In this document: piece after piece, positions 18,835 to 26,795 of the stretch
Layout: each line of letters opens with the position of its first letter
Position numbering within the stretch: position 1 is the stretch's first letter
DNA from: Salipiger bermudensis
Lineage (GTDB): Bacteria; Pseudomonadota; Alphaproteobacteria; Rhodobacterales; Rhodobacteraceae
Reading direction: 5' to 3'
DNA: 64,000 bases
Assembly (NCBI RefSeq): GCF_020171625.1
Contig: NZ_JAIUZY010000003.1
Coordinates: 248,001-312,000 of the forward strand
Position numbers and translations under genes: made by a program
The notes under the pieces: generated by a model
The model's database searches: none
What the model saw: the letters and a program-made list of their open reading frames with translations, nothing else
What the model was told of the DNA's origin: nothing

Positions 18835-19967
18835 AACCGGCCAAGCTGACCACCGTGACCCTCGAGCAGAGCGCCGACGTCGCCCGATTGCGCGATGTGG
18901 CGATGACGCTGACGACTGTCCTAAACTTCGGCGCCTTCGAGAGGACGCGGACCGTGACCGCCGTCGTCGAGCTCGGCCGGAACGCCATCGAGCATGGTCA
19001 GAAGGGCCGTGCGACCTTCTCGCTCACCGAGGTCAACGGCAAGTCGGCGCTCGGTCTTCTGGTGACCGATCAGGGGCGCGGCATCCCGGAAGAGAGCCTC
19101 GCCCCGGACGGCCCGCCCACCTCTTCCACGGGCATGGGGCTGGGGCTGCGCGGCGTTCAGAGGATCGCCACGCGCTTCGACGTCGACACCGGGCACGAGG
19201 GCACCCGGATCGACGCGACCTTCCTGCCCGCGGCGGGATTGCCCGCCAGCCCGCAGCTGGTGGATCAGGCCGAGGGGGCTCTGACCGAGCTGCGCGCGAA
19301 GGACCCTACCGCGGCGCTCAGCGAGAAGAACCGCGAGCTGACCGAGGGCATCGCCGACCGCGACCTGCTGATGCAGGAGCTGCATCACCGCACCGGCAAC
19401 AATCTGGCGCTCATCGTCGCGCTGATCCGGATGAGCAAGTCGCAGGCCGAGCAGGACGAGACCCAGCAGGTTCTGACCGAGCTCGAGGTTCGGGTCGGCT
19501 CGCTGGCCAAGGCCCACGAATTGATGCAGCGCGGCACGGATGCGGGACAGGTCGATCTTGCAGAGATGCTCGACGAGGTTGCCAAGAACTCGGAGCGGGC
19601 CTTCAGCGGCGGCGCCCTCACCGCCAATATCGAGGTGTCCTGCGCCACGCTGCAGCTCGACAGCAAGTTTGCCATCGACATCGGGCTGATCATCGGCGAG
19701 CTCATCACCAACGCGTTCAAATATGCGTTCGTGGGCCGGGACCGGGGACTGATCCGCGTCGAGGTCACCGGCGACCCGACGCGGGGCATCGCGCTGCTCG
19801 TCTCGGACAACGGCGTCGGCCTGCCGCCGGATGCGGAGCGCCCCGAGCGGTCGAACTCGTTGGGCTGGCGGATGATCCGCACCCTGACCTTCCAGCACGA
19901 CGCAAACCTGACCGTGGACGGCGCCGATGGCCTGCGCGTGCACATCAAGTTCCCGCCGCGCTCCTGA
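18831..19967 (+). CDS. HisKA_2/HWE-type histidine kinase with extra N-terminal RsbT-like ATPase domain
   Basis: A 378-residue protein with two GHKL ATPase domains. Residues 1-135 form an RsbT-like module (N-box VVELGRNAIEHG at about 46-56, TDQGRGIPEE, GMGLGLRGVQRIA). Residues ~140-180 are a charged, coiled linker. The dimerisation/phosphoacceptor box LLMQELHHRTGNNLALIVAL has His185/His186, and the catalytic domain follows (GLIIGELITNAFKYAF, VSDNGVGLP, NSLGWRMIRTL). There is no membrane segment or PAS domain, so the likely input is the stressosome itself. HWE/HisKA_2 kinases typically feed PhyR in the alphaproteobacterial general stress response. No response regulator is adjacent. Last gene of the operon. 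Confidence 0.87.
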   Translation: MKPAKLTTVTLEQSADVARLRDVAMTLTTVLNFGAFERTRTVTAVVELGRNAIEHGQKGRATFSLTEVNGKSALGLLVTDQGRGIPEESLAPDGPPTSSTGMGLGLRGVQRIATRFDVDTGHEGTRIDATFLPAAGLPASPQLVDQAEGALTELRAKDPTAALSEKNRELTEGIADRDLLMQELHHRTGNNLALIVALIRMSKSQAEQDETQQVLTELEVRVGSLAKAHELMQRGTDAGQVDLAEMLDEVAKNSERAFSGGALTANIEVSCATLQLDSKFAIDIGLIIGELITNAFKYAFVGRDRGLIRVEVTGDPTRGIALLVSDNGVGLPPDAERPERSNSLGWRMIRTLTFQHDANLTVDGADGLRVHIKFPPRS

Positions 19968-20137
19968 CGGCTGAAGAAAGCAGGAGAGGCTGACCTTCGC
20001 TCCGGAGGTGCTCCGGCCCTGCGACATGGCATTGCAACGAGGCGCGGTGCACAGCCAAGCGGAGCCCTGCCCGCCCGGACCCGGCGAAGCCGGGACCGGG
20101 CAAAGCCTGCGCGCCCCGCGAGGGGCGCTCCGTCAGA

Positions 20138-21124
20138 TCACTCCAGCGTCAGGATGGTCTGCCCGGTGGTGCGGCGCGCCTCCAGCACCCGGTGCGCCTC
20201 GGCCACATCCTCGAGCGGGAAGCGCTGATCGATGCGGATGCCGACCTCGCCCGACGCCACCTTGCCGAACAGCATCCCCGCCATCGACTGGCAGGTGGCG
20301 TGGTCGGAGATATGGGTGAACACCGTGGGCCGCGTCACCTTGAGCGACCCCTTCTGGGCCAGAAGGCCGAGATTGAACGCATCGACCGCGCCAGAGGCGT
20401 TGCCGAAGGAAATCATCATCCCCAGCGGCTTCAGGCAGTCGAGCGATCCCTCGAAGGTGGCCTTGCCGACCGAGTCCATCACCACGTCGACGCCCGCGTC
20501 ATCGGTGAGCTCGCGCACCTTCGCCACCCAGTCCTCGGTGGCGTAGTTGATGCAGGCATCCGCCCCCTGCTCCACCGCCAGAGCGCATTTCTCATCCGAC
20601 CCGGCGGTGCCGATCAGCCGGATGCCTTCGGACTTGGCCCACTGGCAGGCGATCAGCCCGACGCCCCCGGCGGCGGCGTGGAACAGCACCGTGTCCCCGG
20701 CCTGCAGCGGCGTCGTGCGATGGAAGAGGTACTGCACCGTCAACCCCTTCAGCATCATCGCCGCGCCCTCCTCGAAGGAGATCGCGTCGGGCAGACGGCA
20801 GACCTGCGCGGCGGGCATCACCCGCGCCTCGCAATAGGCCCCCGGAGGCGCCGAGGCATAGGCGGCCCGGTCGCCGACCTCGAGATGCGACACGCCCTCA
20901 CCCACCGCTTCGATCACGCCCGAGGCTTCCATGCCGAGCGCGTGTGGCAGCGTCATCGGGTAAAGCCCCGAGCGCTGGTAGCAATCGATGAAGTTCAGCC
21001 CGCAGGCCTTGTGCCGGATGCGGATTTCTCCCGGCCCCGGCTCGCCCACCGGCCAGTCCGCCAGCTTCAGCGCCTCGGGGCCGCCGTGTTCCTCGATGAT
21101 GACCGTACGTGCCGTGCCCGCCAT
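20138..21124 (-). CDS. quinone oxidoreductase, zinc-independent MDR family
   Basis: A 328-residue medium-chain reductase of the QOR type, reducing quinones or enones with NADPH in the cytosol. It has the N-terminal GroES-like fold (ACGLNFIDCYQRSGLYP), the quinone-oxidoreductase signature region VLFHAAAGGVGLIACQWAK with the Rossmann glycine motif, and GTAGSDEKC for NADP binding. No catalytic-zinc ligands are evident. A PIG3-like paralogue and COQ9 lie upstream on the same strand. A 212-bp gap precedes it, so it may also have its own promoter. Substrate not determinable. Confidence 0.92.
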   Translation of the reverse strand: MAGTARTVIIEEHGGPEALKLADWPVGEPGPGEIRIRHKACGLNFIDCYQRSGLYPMTLPHALGMEASGVIEAVGEGVSHLEVGDRAAYASAPPGAYCEARVMPAAQVCRLPDAISFEEGAAMMLKGLTVQYLFHRTTPLQAGDTVLFHAAAGGVGLIACQWAKSEGIRLIGTAGSDEKCALAVEQGADACINYATEDWVAKVRELTDDAGVDVVMDSVGKATFEGSLDCLKPLGMMISFGNASGAVDAFNLGLLAQKGSLKVTRPTVFTHISDHATCQSMAGMLFGKVASGEVGIRIDQRFPLEDVAEAHRVLEARRTTGQTILTLE

Positions 21125-21336
21125 GGGGATCCTCCTCTGTTCGCGCGTGGTTTGGAGCAGAGACTGCGTCGGCGCGGCTTCGGGTACAAGGCCCCAAAGC
21201 CGCGCCCCCGATCACCAGATGCGCGGGCGGTGCAGGCTACGACGCGACAGCGCCGCGACATGGTCCACCCGGCATCTCTCCCGCCGCGCTGCGATGCCCC
21301 CACACCAGGCGGGCACGCCCCGTTGGCGGGCCGGTC

Positions 21337-22320
21337 TCAGGCGACCTTCAGGACGATCTTGCCCACATGGGCCGAGCTTTCCATGCGGGCATGGGCCTCG
21401 GAGGCCGCCTCGAGCGGAAAATCGGAGTCCATCACCGGACCGACGCGTCCGGCGTCGAGAAGCGGCCAGACATGCTCGCGCAGGGACGCGGCGATGCGCG
21501 CCTTGGCCTCGACGCCCTGCGGCCGCAGGGTGGAGCCGGTGATGGTCAGCCGCCGCACCATAAGCTGCGCGAAATTCAGCTCGGTCTTCGGCGATTGCAG
21601 GAAGGCGATCTGCACCAGCCGGCCATCATCGGCGAGGGTCTTCAGATTGCGCGGGATGTAGTCGCCACCCACCATGTCGAGGATCAGGTCGGCCCCGCCC
21701 TCGGCGCGCAGCACCTCGACGAAGTCCTCCTCACGATAGTTGATCGCGCGCTCGGCGCCCAGCGAGACGCAGGCGGCGCATTTCTCCGCCGTGCCGGCGG
21801 TCGCGAAGACCCGCGCGCCCAGAACATGCGCCAGCTGGATCGCCGTCGTGCCGATGCCCGACGAGCCGCCATGCACCAAGAAGCGCTCGCCGGCCTTGAG
21901 CCCGCCGCGCTGGAACACGTTGGACCAGACGGTGAAGTAGGTTTCGGGCAGACAGGCGGCCTCGCGCAGCCCCATGCCCGCGGGCACCGGCAGGCAATGC
22001 GCCGCCGGCGTCGCGACGTATTCCGCGTAGCCGCCGCCCGGAAGCAGCGCGCAGACCTGATCGCCCACCGCGGGCCAGCTCACCCCCGGCCCCACCGCCG
22101 CGACGGTGCCCGACGCCTCGAGCCCCGGCAGGTCGCTGGCGCCGGCGGGCGGCGCGTAGCTGCCCGCCCGCTGCAGGGCATCGGGCCGGTTCACCCCGGT
22201 CCAGGCCACTTGAATCACCACCTCGCCATGTCCCGGTTGCGGCATGGGTCGGCTGGTCAGTCGCAGCACCTCCGGCCCGCCCGGCTCGGAGATCTCGACG
22301 GCGCGCATCGTGTCAGTCAT
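21337..22320 (-). CDS. NAD(P)H quinone oxidoreductase, PIG3 family
   Basis: A 327-residue MDR-family reductase of the PIG3/TP53I3 type. It has GVNRPDALQRAGSYAPPAGAS near the N-terminus, FLVHGGSSGIGTTAIQLAH for the cofactor fold and GTAEKCAACVSLGAERAIN. The terminal FPLEAASEAHARMESSAHVGKI is typical of the family. It lies 18 bp downstream of COQ9 and is likely co-transcribed. This suggests a role in quinone or aldehyde handling linked to the respiratory chain, although the substrate cannot be read from sequence. Confidence 0.92.
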   Translation of the reverse strand: MTDTMRAVEISEPGGPEVLRLTSRPMPQPGHGEVVIQVAWTGVNRPDALQRAGSYAPPAGASDLPGLEASGTVAAVGPGVSWPAVGDQVCALLPGGGYAEYVATPAAHCLPVPAGMGLREAACLPETYFTVWSNVFQRGGLKAGERFLVHGGSSGIGTTAIQLAHVLGARVFATAGTAEKCAACVSLGAERAINYREEDFVEVLRAEGGADLILDMVGGDYIPRNLKTLADDGRLVQIAFLQSPKTELNFAQLMVRRLTITGSTLRPQGVEAKARIAASLREHVWPLLDAGRVGPVMDSDFPLEAASEAHARMESSAHVGKIVLKVA

Positions 22321-22338
22321 AGGGTCTTTCCTGTCTTG

Positions 22339-23037
22339 TCAGCGTGGGGCGGTCCAACCGCCCGGCAGATCGTTGTCGCGCACCGAGCGCGGCGCCCGGA
22401 TCGAGCCCAGAACCTTCTCGGGGCCGGCGAACACGCGCTTCAGCAACGGGTTGTCGCGCATCTTCGCCTTGGTCTTCTCGAATCGCATCACGTCCTCGAT
22501 GCGGCGGTCGAGAAACGCCCAGGTCGCCTGAAAGTCGAGCGAATCGTCCCCCAGCCAGTAGAGCACGGTCGAGGAATACACGCCGCTCAGCGTCGCCCGC
22601 TTGCTGTACCAGTTGAAATCGCGCGCGGTGTCGCCCAGCACGGTCCAGATCCGGTCGGAGGTGCCCCAGATCAGCTTGGCCCCGTCCGGAGCATAGATCG
22701 GCAGGGCAAAGAGCGTGGTGCCGCGGCGCACGGCCTCGCGGTCCTTGACCACCTCGATCCGGGTCCGCACCGCGCGCGTCACCTTGTCCCGGTAGCGCAG
22801 CGGCGCGCCGTCCTGTGCACGGTCCTTCTCGGCCAGCGCTGCCACCATGGCGTCGTCGCCACGCTTGTGGAACGCCACCGCGAGATCGACTGCCCCGCGC
22901 GGGAACAGGCCGCGTGCCACCACGGGATCCACCCCCGCATCCGCCACCGCCGCACGGAAGGTCGTCTCGGACCAGCCATCGAAGGCAACATGGTTCAGCG
23001 CCGCATCCAGCAGGCGCTCGGCTGCATCGTCCGTCAT
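22339..23037 (-). CDS. COQ9 family ubiquinone biosynthesis protein
   Basis: A 232-residue protein with a TetR-like N-terminal helical fold (LLDAALNHVAFDGWSETTFRAAVADAGVD) but no DNA-binding role known in this family. The C-terminal part has WYSKRATLSGVYSSTVLYWL and TWAFLDRRIEDVMRFEK, typical of COQ9. By family knowledge, COQ9 is a lipid-binding partner that presents ubiquinone precursors to the COQ7-type hydroxylase. It heads a minus-strand cluster with two quinone oxidoreductases and is divergent from rpsU. Annotation as a TetR regulator would be the common mistake. Confidence 0.9.
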   Translation of the reverse strand: MTDDAAERLLDAALNHVAFDGWSETTFRAAVADAGVDPVVARGLFPRGAVDLAVAFHKRGDDAMVAALAEKDRAQDGAPLRYRDKVTRAVRTRIEVVKDREAVRRGTTLFALPIYAPDGAKLIWGTSDRIWTVLGDTARDFNWYSKRATLSGVYSSTVLYWLGDDSLDFQATWAFLDRRIEDVMRFEKTKAKMRDNPLLKRVFAGPEKVLGSIRAPRSVRDNDLPGGWTAPR

Positions 23038-23073
23038 GGGCCTCTCCTCGGTCTCATTTGAGTTTCTTGACCC

Positions 23074-23102
23074 TAGACAATTTAGCCCGGCCTTGCTATA
23101 CG
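23074..23102 (+). promoter_or_regulatory. sigma-70 type promoter of rpsU
   Basis: TAGACA (23074-23079) and TATACG (23097-23102) are separated by exactly 17 bp. Transcription would start near 23109, leaving a ~47-nt leader that contains the AAGGTGG ribosome site. Confidence 0.65.
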
Positions 23103-23155
23103 GCCAGTTCCTGCAATTCCTTGCAACTCAAACTTAGAAAGGTGGTGAAAACCAC

Positions 23156-23362
23156 ATGCAGGTTAGTGTTCGCGACAACAATGTCGATCAGGCGCTCCGT
23201 GCCCTGAAGAAGAAGCTGCAGCGCGAAGGCGTGTTCCGCGAAATGAAGCTCAAGCAACATTTCGAGAAGCCGTCCGAGAAGAAAGCGCGCGAGAAGGCCG
23301 AGGCCATCCGCCGTGCCCGCAAGCTGGCACGCAAGAAAGCCCAACGCGAAGGCCTCCTCTGA
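23156..23362 (+). CDS. rpsU: 30S ribosomal protein bS21
   Basis: A 68-residue basic protein, normal for bS21, with the family opening [20 protein letters not shown] and a lysine/arginine-rich C-terminal helix. It binds the 30S platform and helps initiation. The start is preceded by AAAGGTGGTG. It is monocistronic: a good promoter lies at 23074-23102 and a terminator follows at 23427. In this family rpsU is often divergent from COQ9, as here. Confidence 0.98.
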   Translation: MQVSVRDNNVDQALRALKKKLQREGVFREMKLKQHFEKPSEKKAREKAEAIRRARKLARKKAQREGLL

Positions 23363-23426
23363 GCCCTCCGTCCCGGACTTTCCGGCTAAGGTCAGGCAGC
23401 TGACCTTCCAACACAAGAACTCGACG

Positions 23427-23463
23427 ACCCCCGGGGCCCTGCCTTTCGGGGGTTTGTCTTTTT
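23427..23463 (+). terminator. rho-independent terminator of rpsU
   Basis: Stem ACCCCCG (23427-23433) with CGGGGGT (23447-23453), a 13-nt loop, then TTGTCTTTTT. It closes the monocistronic rpsU transcript. Confidence 0.85.
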
Positions 23464-23567
23464 CCGGCCCCGCGTTGTCGCCAAGCGCTAGCCCTGCCCG
23501 CCGTCTTTGATGCCTGCGGCACGCCCCGCGCTCTCGCCCCCACGCCACTGTCGGCACCGCCCGGCCC

Positions 23568-23688
23568 GCCTCCGGCGGGAGTATTTTTGACGAAGAGAAG
23601 CCAGGGGCACTGCGCTCACGTCTTCTTCTGGCCGAAAATATCCCGGGGGTGAATTGGCGCGCAGCGCCAAGAGGGGGCAGAGCCCCCT
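23568..23688. repeat. intergenic repeat element, copy 3 (121 bp)
   Basis: A full-length copy with the same block order and length as the element at 14077, differing at about eight positions by eye. It lies between the convergent rpsU and the 720-residue acidic protein gene. The gap 23363-23798 otherwise holds two terminators and nothing gene-like. Confidence 0.75.
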
Positions 23689-23739
23689 TAGCTCCTTCCA
23701 AGGGCAACCCTCCGCCCGGACATCCAAGCCGCCGACACG

Positions 23740-23768
23740 AAAAACGGCGAGGGCCGTGGCCCCCGCCG
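23740..23768 (-). terminator. terminator of the 720-residue protein gene
   Basis: CGGCG (23745-23749) pairs with CGCCG (23764-23768), extended by GGGCC/GGCCC inside with one mismatch. On the minus strand five T residues follow (complement of 23740-23744). It lies 30 bp past the stop of the minus-strand gene. Confidence 0.7.
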
Positions 23769-23798
23769 CTGCGGTCGTTCCAAGCGATGCCCGCCCAA

Positions 23799-25961
23799 TC
23801 AGCTCGCGGCGCGCGCGTCCGGCTTGAAGCTGATCCGGTCAGAGGCTGTGAAGCGGCCGCCGCTGGTCTTCTCGATCTTGCCCTCGCGCAGCAGCTGGCC
23901 GAAGCTGCGCAGCCGGTCTTCGCGGCTCGATTCCTCGGTCTCGACCTGCCGCACCTTGGTCATCAGTTGCGGGCGCGAGAACTGTTCGCGGTGCTCGACG
24001 AACGACATGTAGGCCGCCGCCGCCTCGAGCAGTTCCGGCAGGTCGCGGGCGCCGACGCTCTCAGCGTAGTCGACAAAGCCGTCATCCCCCTCACCCGCGC
24101 TGATCGCCACCGGCTCGTCGATATCGGCGAGACGCACGCGGCGGGGCCGCGGGGCCGGGGCCGGTGTCTCCGGGTCGACACGCTGTTCTGCCACCAGTTT
24201 GAGCGGCGCCGGGCGCGTCACCTCGACCGGGCGCTCGGTCTGGCCGGTAAGAACTTCCGGCCGGCGCGGTCGCACCACGTTGGCAAGATCCGCGCGGTAC
24301 GGCTCGGCCTGCTCCAGCGCATCGCGCTTGCGGCCCAGAAGCTTGTCAGCGCGGGTCGCGGCCACGGCGGCGCGCAGGTGCGCGATGGCGCTGCGGCGGC
24401 GGTTGCCCTCCGGCTCCTGAAGCTGGGTGTTGGTCTCGTCGAGGATGCGCGAGGCGTCATTGTCCTCCACGCTCCGCTCGGTGAGCATGGCGCGCGCGGG
24501 GCTCGACATCTTCACCGCCTTTCGGACCTCCTGATGCGCCGTCCGAAGCTCGCTGTCCTCGCGCTGAGCTTCGGCGGCAAGGTTGGCGCCGTCCTCATCC
24601 TCTTCGAAGATCTCCGAAAACTCGAACTGCACCGTGCTGTCGCCGTTCTCGTCCCAGTCCTCCTGACGCGCGGCGTCCGAGGTCTGCAGGCGCAGCGGCG
24701 CGGTGGAATCGTCACCCCGATCCGGAGTGCCGTCTTCCTCGTCGTCCCATTCGTCGGCGTCGTCCCAGGCCTCGTCGCCATCCTGGCGGAACATGGCCGC
24801 GCCGACGGCAGCGGCAAGGCCCGCATCGGTGCCGAGTTCGGCCGCCAGATCCTCCGCCGCGGCGTCTTCGTCGCGGTCGCCATCGACGGTTTCGCGCGCG
24901 TCCTCGTCGTCCCAGTCGGCGTCGAAGTCCTCCTGAAGCTCGGCGCGGACAGCCGCAAGCTCGCGCGACAAATCATCCTCGTCTTCCGGGCTCAGGCTAC
25001 TTGCCGCCGCGGCTGCGGCGAGACCCGCGCCCGGCGCGGTGTCGAACGCCGCCCGCTTGACCTTGATCACGCGGGCCCGCGGCTCCGTGGGCGCGCTCTG
25101 GGGCTCGGAAAGCGCTGCCTGCGCCTCGAGGACCGCGTCGTCGGACGCGCTGTCCTCCTCGACATCGTCCTCGAACACCTCATCGAAAGCAGCGGTGGCG
25201 TCTGTCTCGGTGAACAGGCTGTCGTGCAGGGACTGCGTCGCGCCATCGGTGTCGTCGCGTGCTGATTCTTCATCCGCAAGCAGCGCCGAGACCGAAGCAT
25301 CGGTCTCATCGTCTTCCGGCTCCGCCTCGGCATCCGCAGGCGCGCCCTGCGCCACCACGGCGCGGATGCGGCGCAGTTTGGCTGCCACGCTGTCCGGATC
25401 GCTCAGCCCGACGCCGGGTTTCGGCGCGGCGGGAAGCTCGGCCTCGACCTCACCGAAAAGCGGCTCGTCCTCGAGGCTGTCCTCGAAGGCTTCATCGGCG
25501 AGAAGCGCTGCGATGGTATCCTCGGCCTTGCGGGCGGCATCGAGATCGTCCTCACTGCCGTCGCCCTGGTAGGAGACGGCCACCTTCGGCTCATCGCTCG
25601 CGCGTTCCGCTGCCATCTCGGCCACGGCCTTGGCCGCGGCGCTTGCTTGCGGGCCGCTTTCGCCCGCAGGCACCGCGGGCTGCATCCCCGCACGGCCGGT
25701 CGAGAACGCGGGTGCGGAGGCCGGGTCACCGAGGGTCAGCTTGCCCTGCCCCGCTTCTGCACTCATCTGGGACAGCAGCAACTCGGCCGCGAGTTCGGGG
25801 TCGAACTGCGGCGGCTCGGCGCCGAAGAAGCGGTCTTCCCGGACCACGCCGCGGAAGAAATGGGTGGCATCTTTCACCACCTCGAGCGGATCATCGAACC
25901 CCTCCGCAGTACAGGAGAAGGTGCCATAGGAGACTGTTAGAATTTTACTCGAACTAACCAT
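23799..25961 (-). CDS. large acidic, mostly disordered protein of unknown function
   Basis: A 720-residue protein. A conserved-looking N-terminal block (SSSKILTVSYGTFSCTAEGF, then AEYF-like DATHFFRGVVREDRFFGAEPP) precedes ~500 residues rich in Asp, Glu and Ala (for example DADWDDEDARET). A compact C-terminal block follows (about 640-715: ELLEAAAAYMSFVEH, RPQLMTKVRQV, LRSFGQLLREGKIEK, FTASDRISFKP) with a winged-helix-like feel. There is no signal peptide or membrane segment, so it should be cytosolic. I recall similar N- and C-terminal blocks in uncharacterised Rhodobacteraceae proteins. The ATG was chosen over a GTG seven codons earlier. It has its own terminator and is divergent from thiN across an A/T-rich region. 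Function unknown. Confidence 0.85.
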   Translation of the reverse strand: MVSSSKILTVSYGTFSCTAEGFDDPLEVVKDATHFFRGVVREDRFFGAEPPQFDPELAAELLLSQMSAEAGQGKLTLGDPASAPAFSTGRAGMQPAVPAGESGPQASAAAKAVAEMAAERASDEPKVAVSYQGDGSEDDLDAARKAEDTIAALLADEAFEDSLEDEPLFGEVEAELPAAPKPGVGLSDPDSVAAKLRRIRAVVAQGAPADAEAEPEDDETDASVSALLADEESARDDTDGATQSLHDSLFTETDATAAFDEVFEDDVEEDSASDDAVLEAQAALSEPQSAPTEPRARVIKVKRAAFDTAPGAGLAAAAAASSLSPEDEDDLSRELAAVRAELQEDFDADWDDEDARETVDGDRDEDAAAEDLAAELGTDAGLAAAVGAAMFRQDGDEAWDDADEWDDEEDGTPDRGDDSTAPLRLQTSDAARQEDWDENGDSTVQFEFSEIFEEDEDGANLAAEAQREDSELRTAHQEVRKAVKMSSPARAMLTERSVEDNDASRILDETNTQLQEPEGNRRRSAIAHLRAAVAATRADKLLGRKRDALEQAEPYRADLANVVRPRRPEVLTGQTERPVEVTRPAPLKLVAEQRVDPETPAPAPRPRRVRLADIDEPVAISAGEGDDGFVDYAESVGARDLPELLEAAAAYMSFVEHREQFSRPQLMTKVRQVETEESSREDRLRSFGQLLREGKIEKTSGGRFTASDRISFKPDARAAS

Positions 25962-26099
25962 GTTCTGTTCACTCTCAATCACTTTGCAACAAATTGTTTA
26001 CCACGTCATACGAGACGAAAGCCGACCGAATCTTAGGTCTCTAGCGTATCATTTCGTGTCGCCATTGTGACCTAACTCACCGAAAGTCGTAAAGTTGCC

Positions 26100-26795
26100 A
26101 TGAATGCCCCCCTTCTGACCTGCGCCGAGCCGATCCTTCTGGTGGGCGGCGGCGACAGCCCCGGGGCGCAGCTTGCCCCGCTTCTGGCGCGGTGCGGGAC
26201 TCGCGTGGCGGCAGACGGAGGCGCGGAGACGTTGCTGCAGGCGGGCGCGGTGCCGGACGCGGTGATCGGCGACCTCGATTCCCTGTCCCAAAGCGCGCGG
26301 GCGCAGATCCCGGGCGAGCGGGTGCATCACATTGCCGAGCAGGACAGCACCGATTTCGACAAGTGCCTGCGCAACATCGCGGCTCCTCTGGTGTTCGGCA
26401 CCGGGTTCCTGGGCCCGCGCGTCGACCACCAACTCGCGGCGCTGACGGTTCTGGCGCGGCGCGCGGATCGGCGCTGCATTCTCGTGGGCGAGGCGGACGC
26501 CATCGCGCTGGCTCCTCCGCAAATCACCCTGTCTCTGCCCGTGGGGCTGCGCTTTTCGCTCTATCCGATGGGGCTGGTGCGCGGCGAGAGCACCGGGCTG
26601 CGCTGGCCGCTGGGCGGGCTCGACTTCACCCCGGCAGAGCGCGCGGGCACCTCGAACGAGACCAGCGCAGAGACGGTCTCGTTGCGCGTGGACGCGCCGC
26701 TGATGCTGATCATTTTGCCGGTGCGGGAACTTCCGGAACTGGCGCGAGCCCTGCTTTCTGCGCCCGATGAATGGCCCGCTCGCGCGCGAGGATGA
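26100..26795 (+). CDS. thiN: thiamine diphosphokinase
   Basis: Transfers pyrophosphate from ATP to thiamine to make the cofactor thiamine diphosphate. The 231-residue product has the family motifs VAADGGAETLLQAG, PDAVIGDLDSLS and DSTDFDKCLR, which bind metal and ATP, plus a C-terminal thiamine-binding beta domain (ESTGLRWPLGGLDF, GTSNETS). Its last ~28 codons overlap the end of the convergent EamA-type transporter gene by 86 bp. The 138-bp A/T-rich region upstream also serves the divergent gene. Confidence 0.93.
   Translation: MNAPLLTCAEPILLVGGGDSPGAQLAPLLARCGTRVAADGGAETLLQAGAVPDAVIGDLDSLSQSARAQIPGERVHHIAEQDSTDFDKCLRNIAAPLVFGTGFLGPRVDHQLAALTVLARRADRRCILVGEADAIALAPPQITLSLPVGLRFSLYPMGLVRGESTGLRWPLGGLDFTPAERAGTSNETSAETVSLRVDAPLMLIILPVRELPELARALLSAPDEWPARARG

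Noticed and set aside
22339-23037. TetR-type transcription factor
   Set aside because: The N-terminal fold is similar, but the C-terminal motifs are those of COQ9, and the setting beside quinone enzymes agrees.
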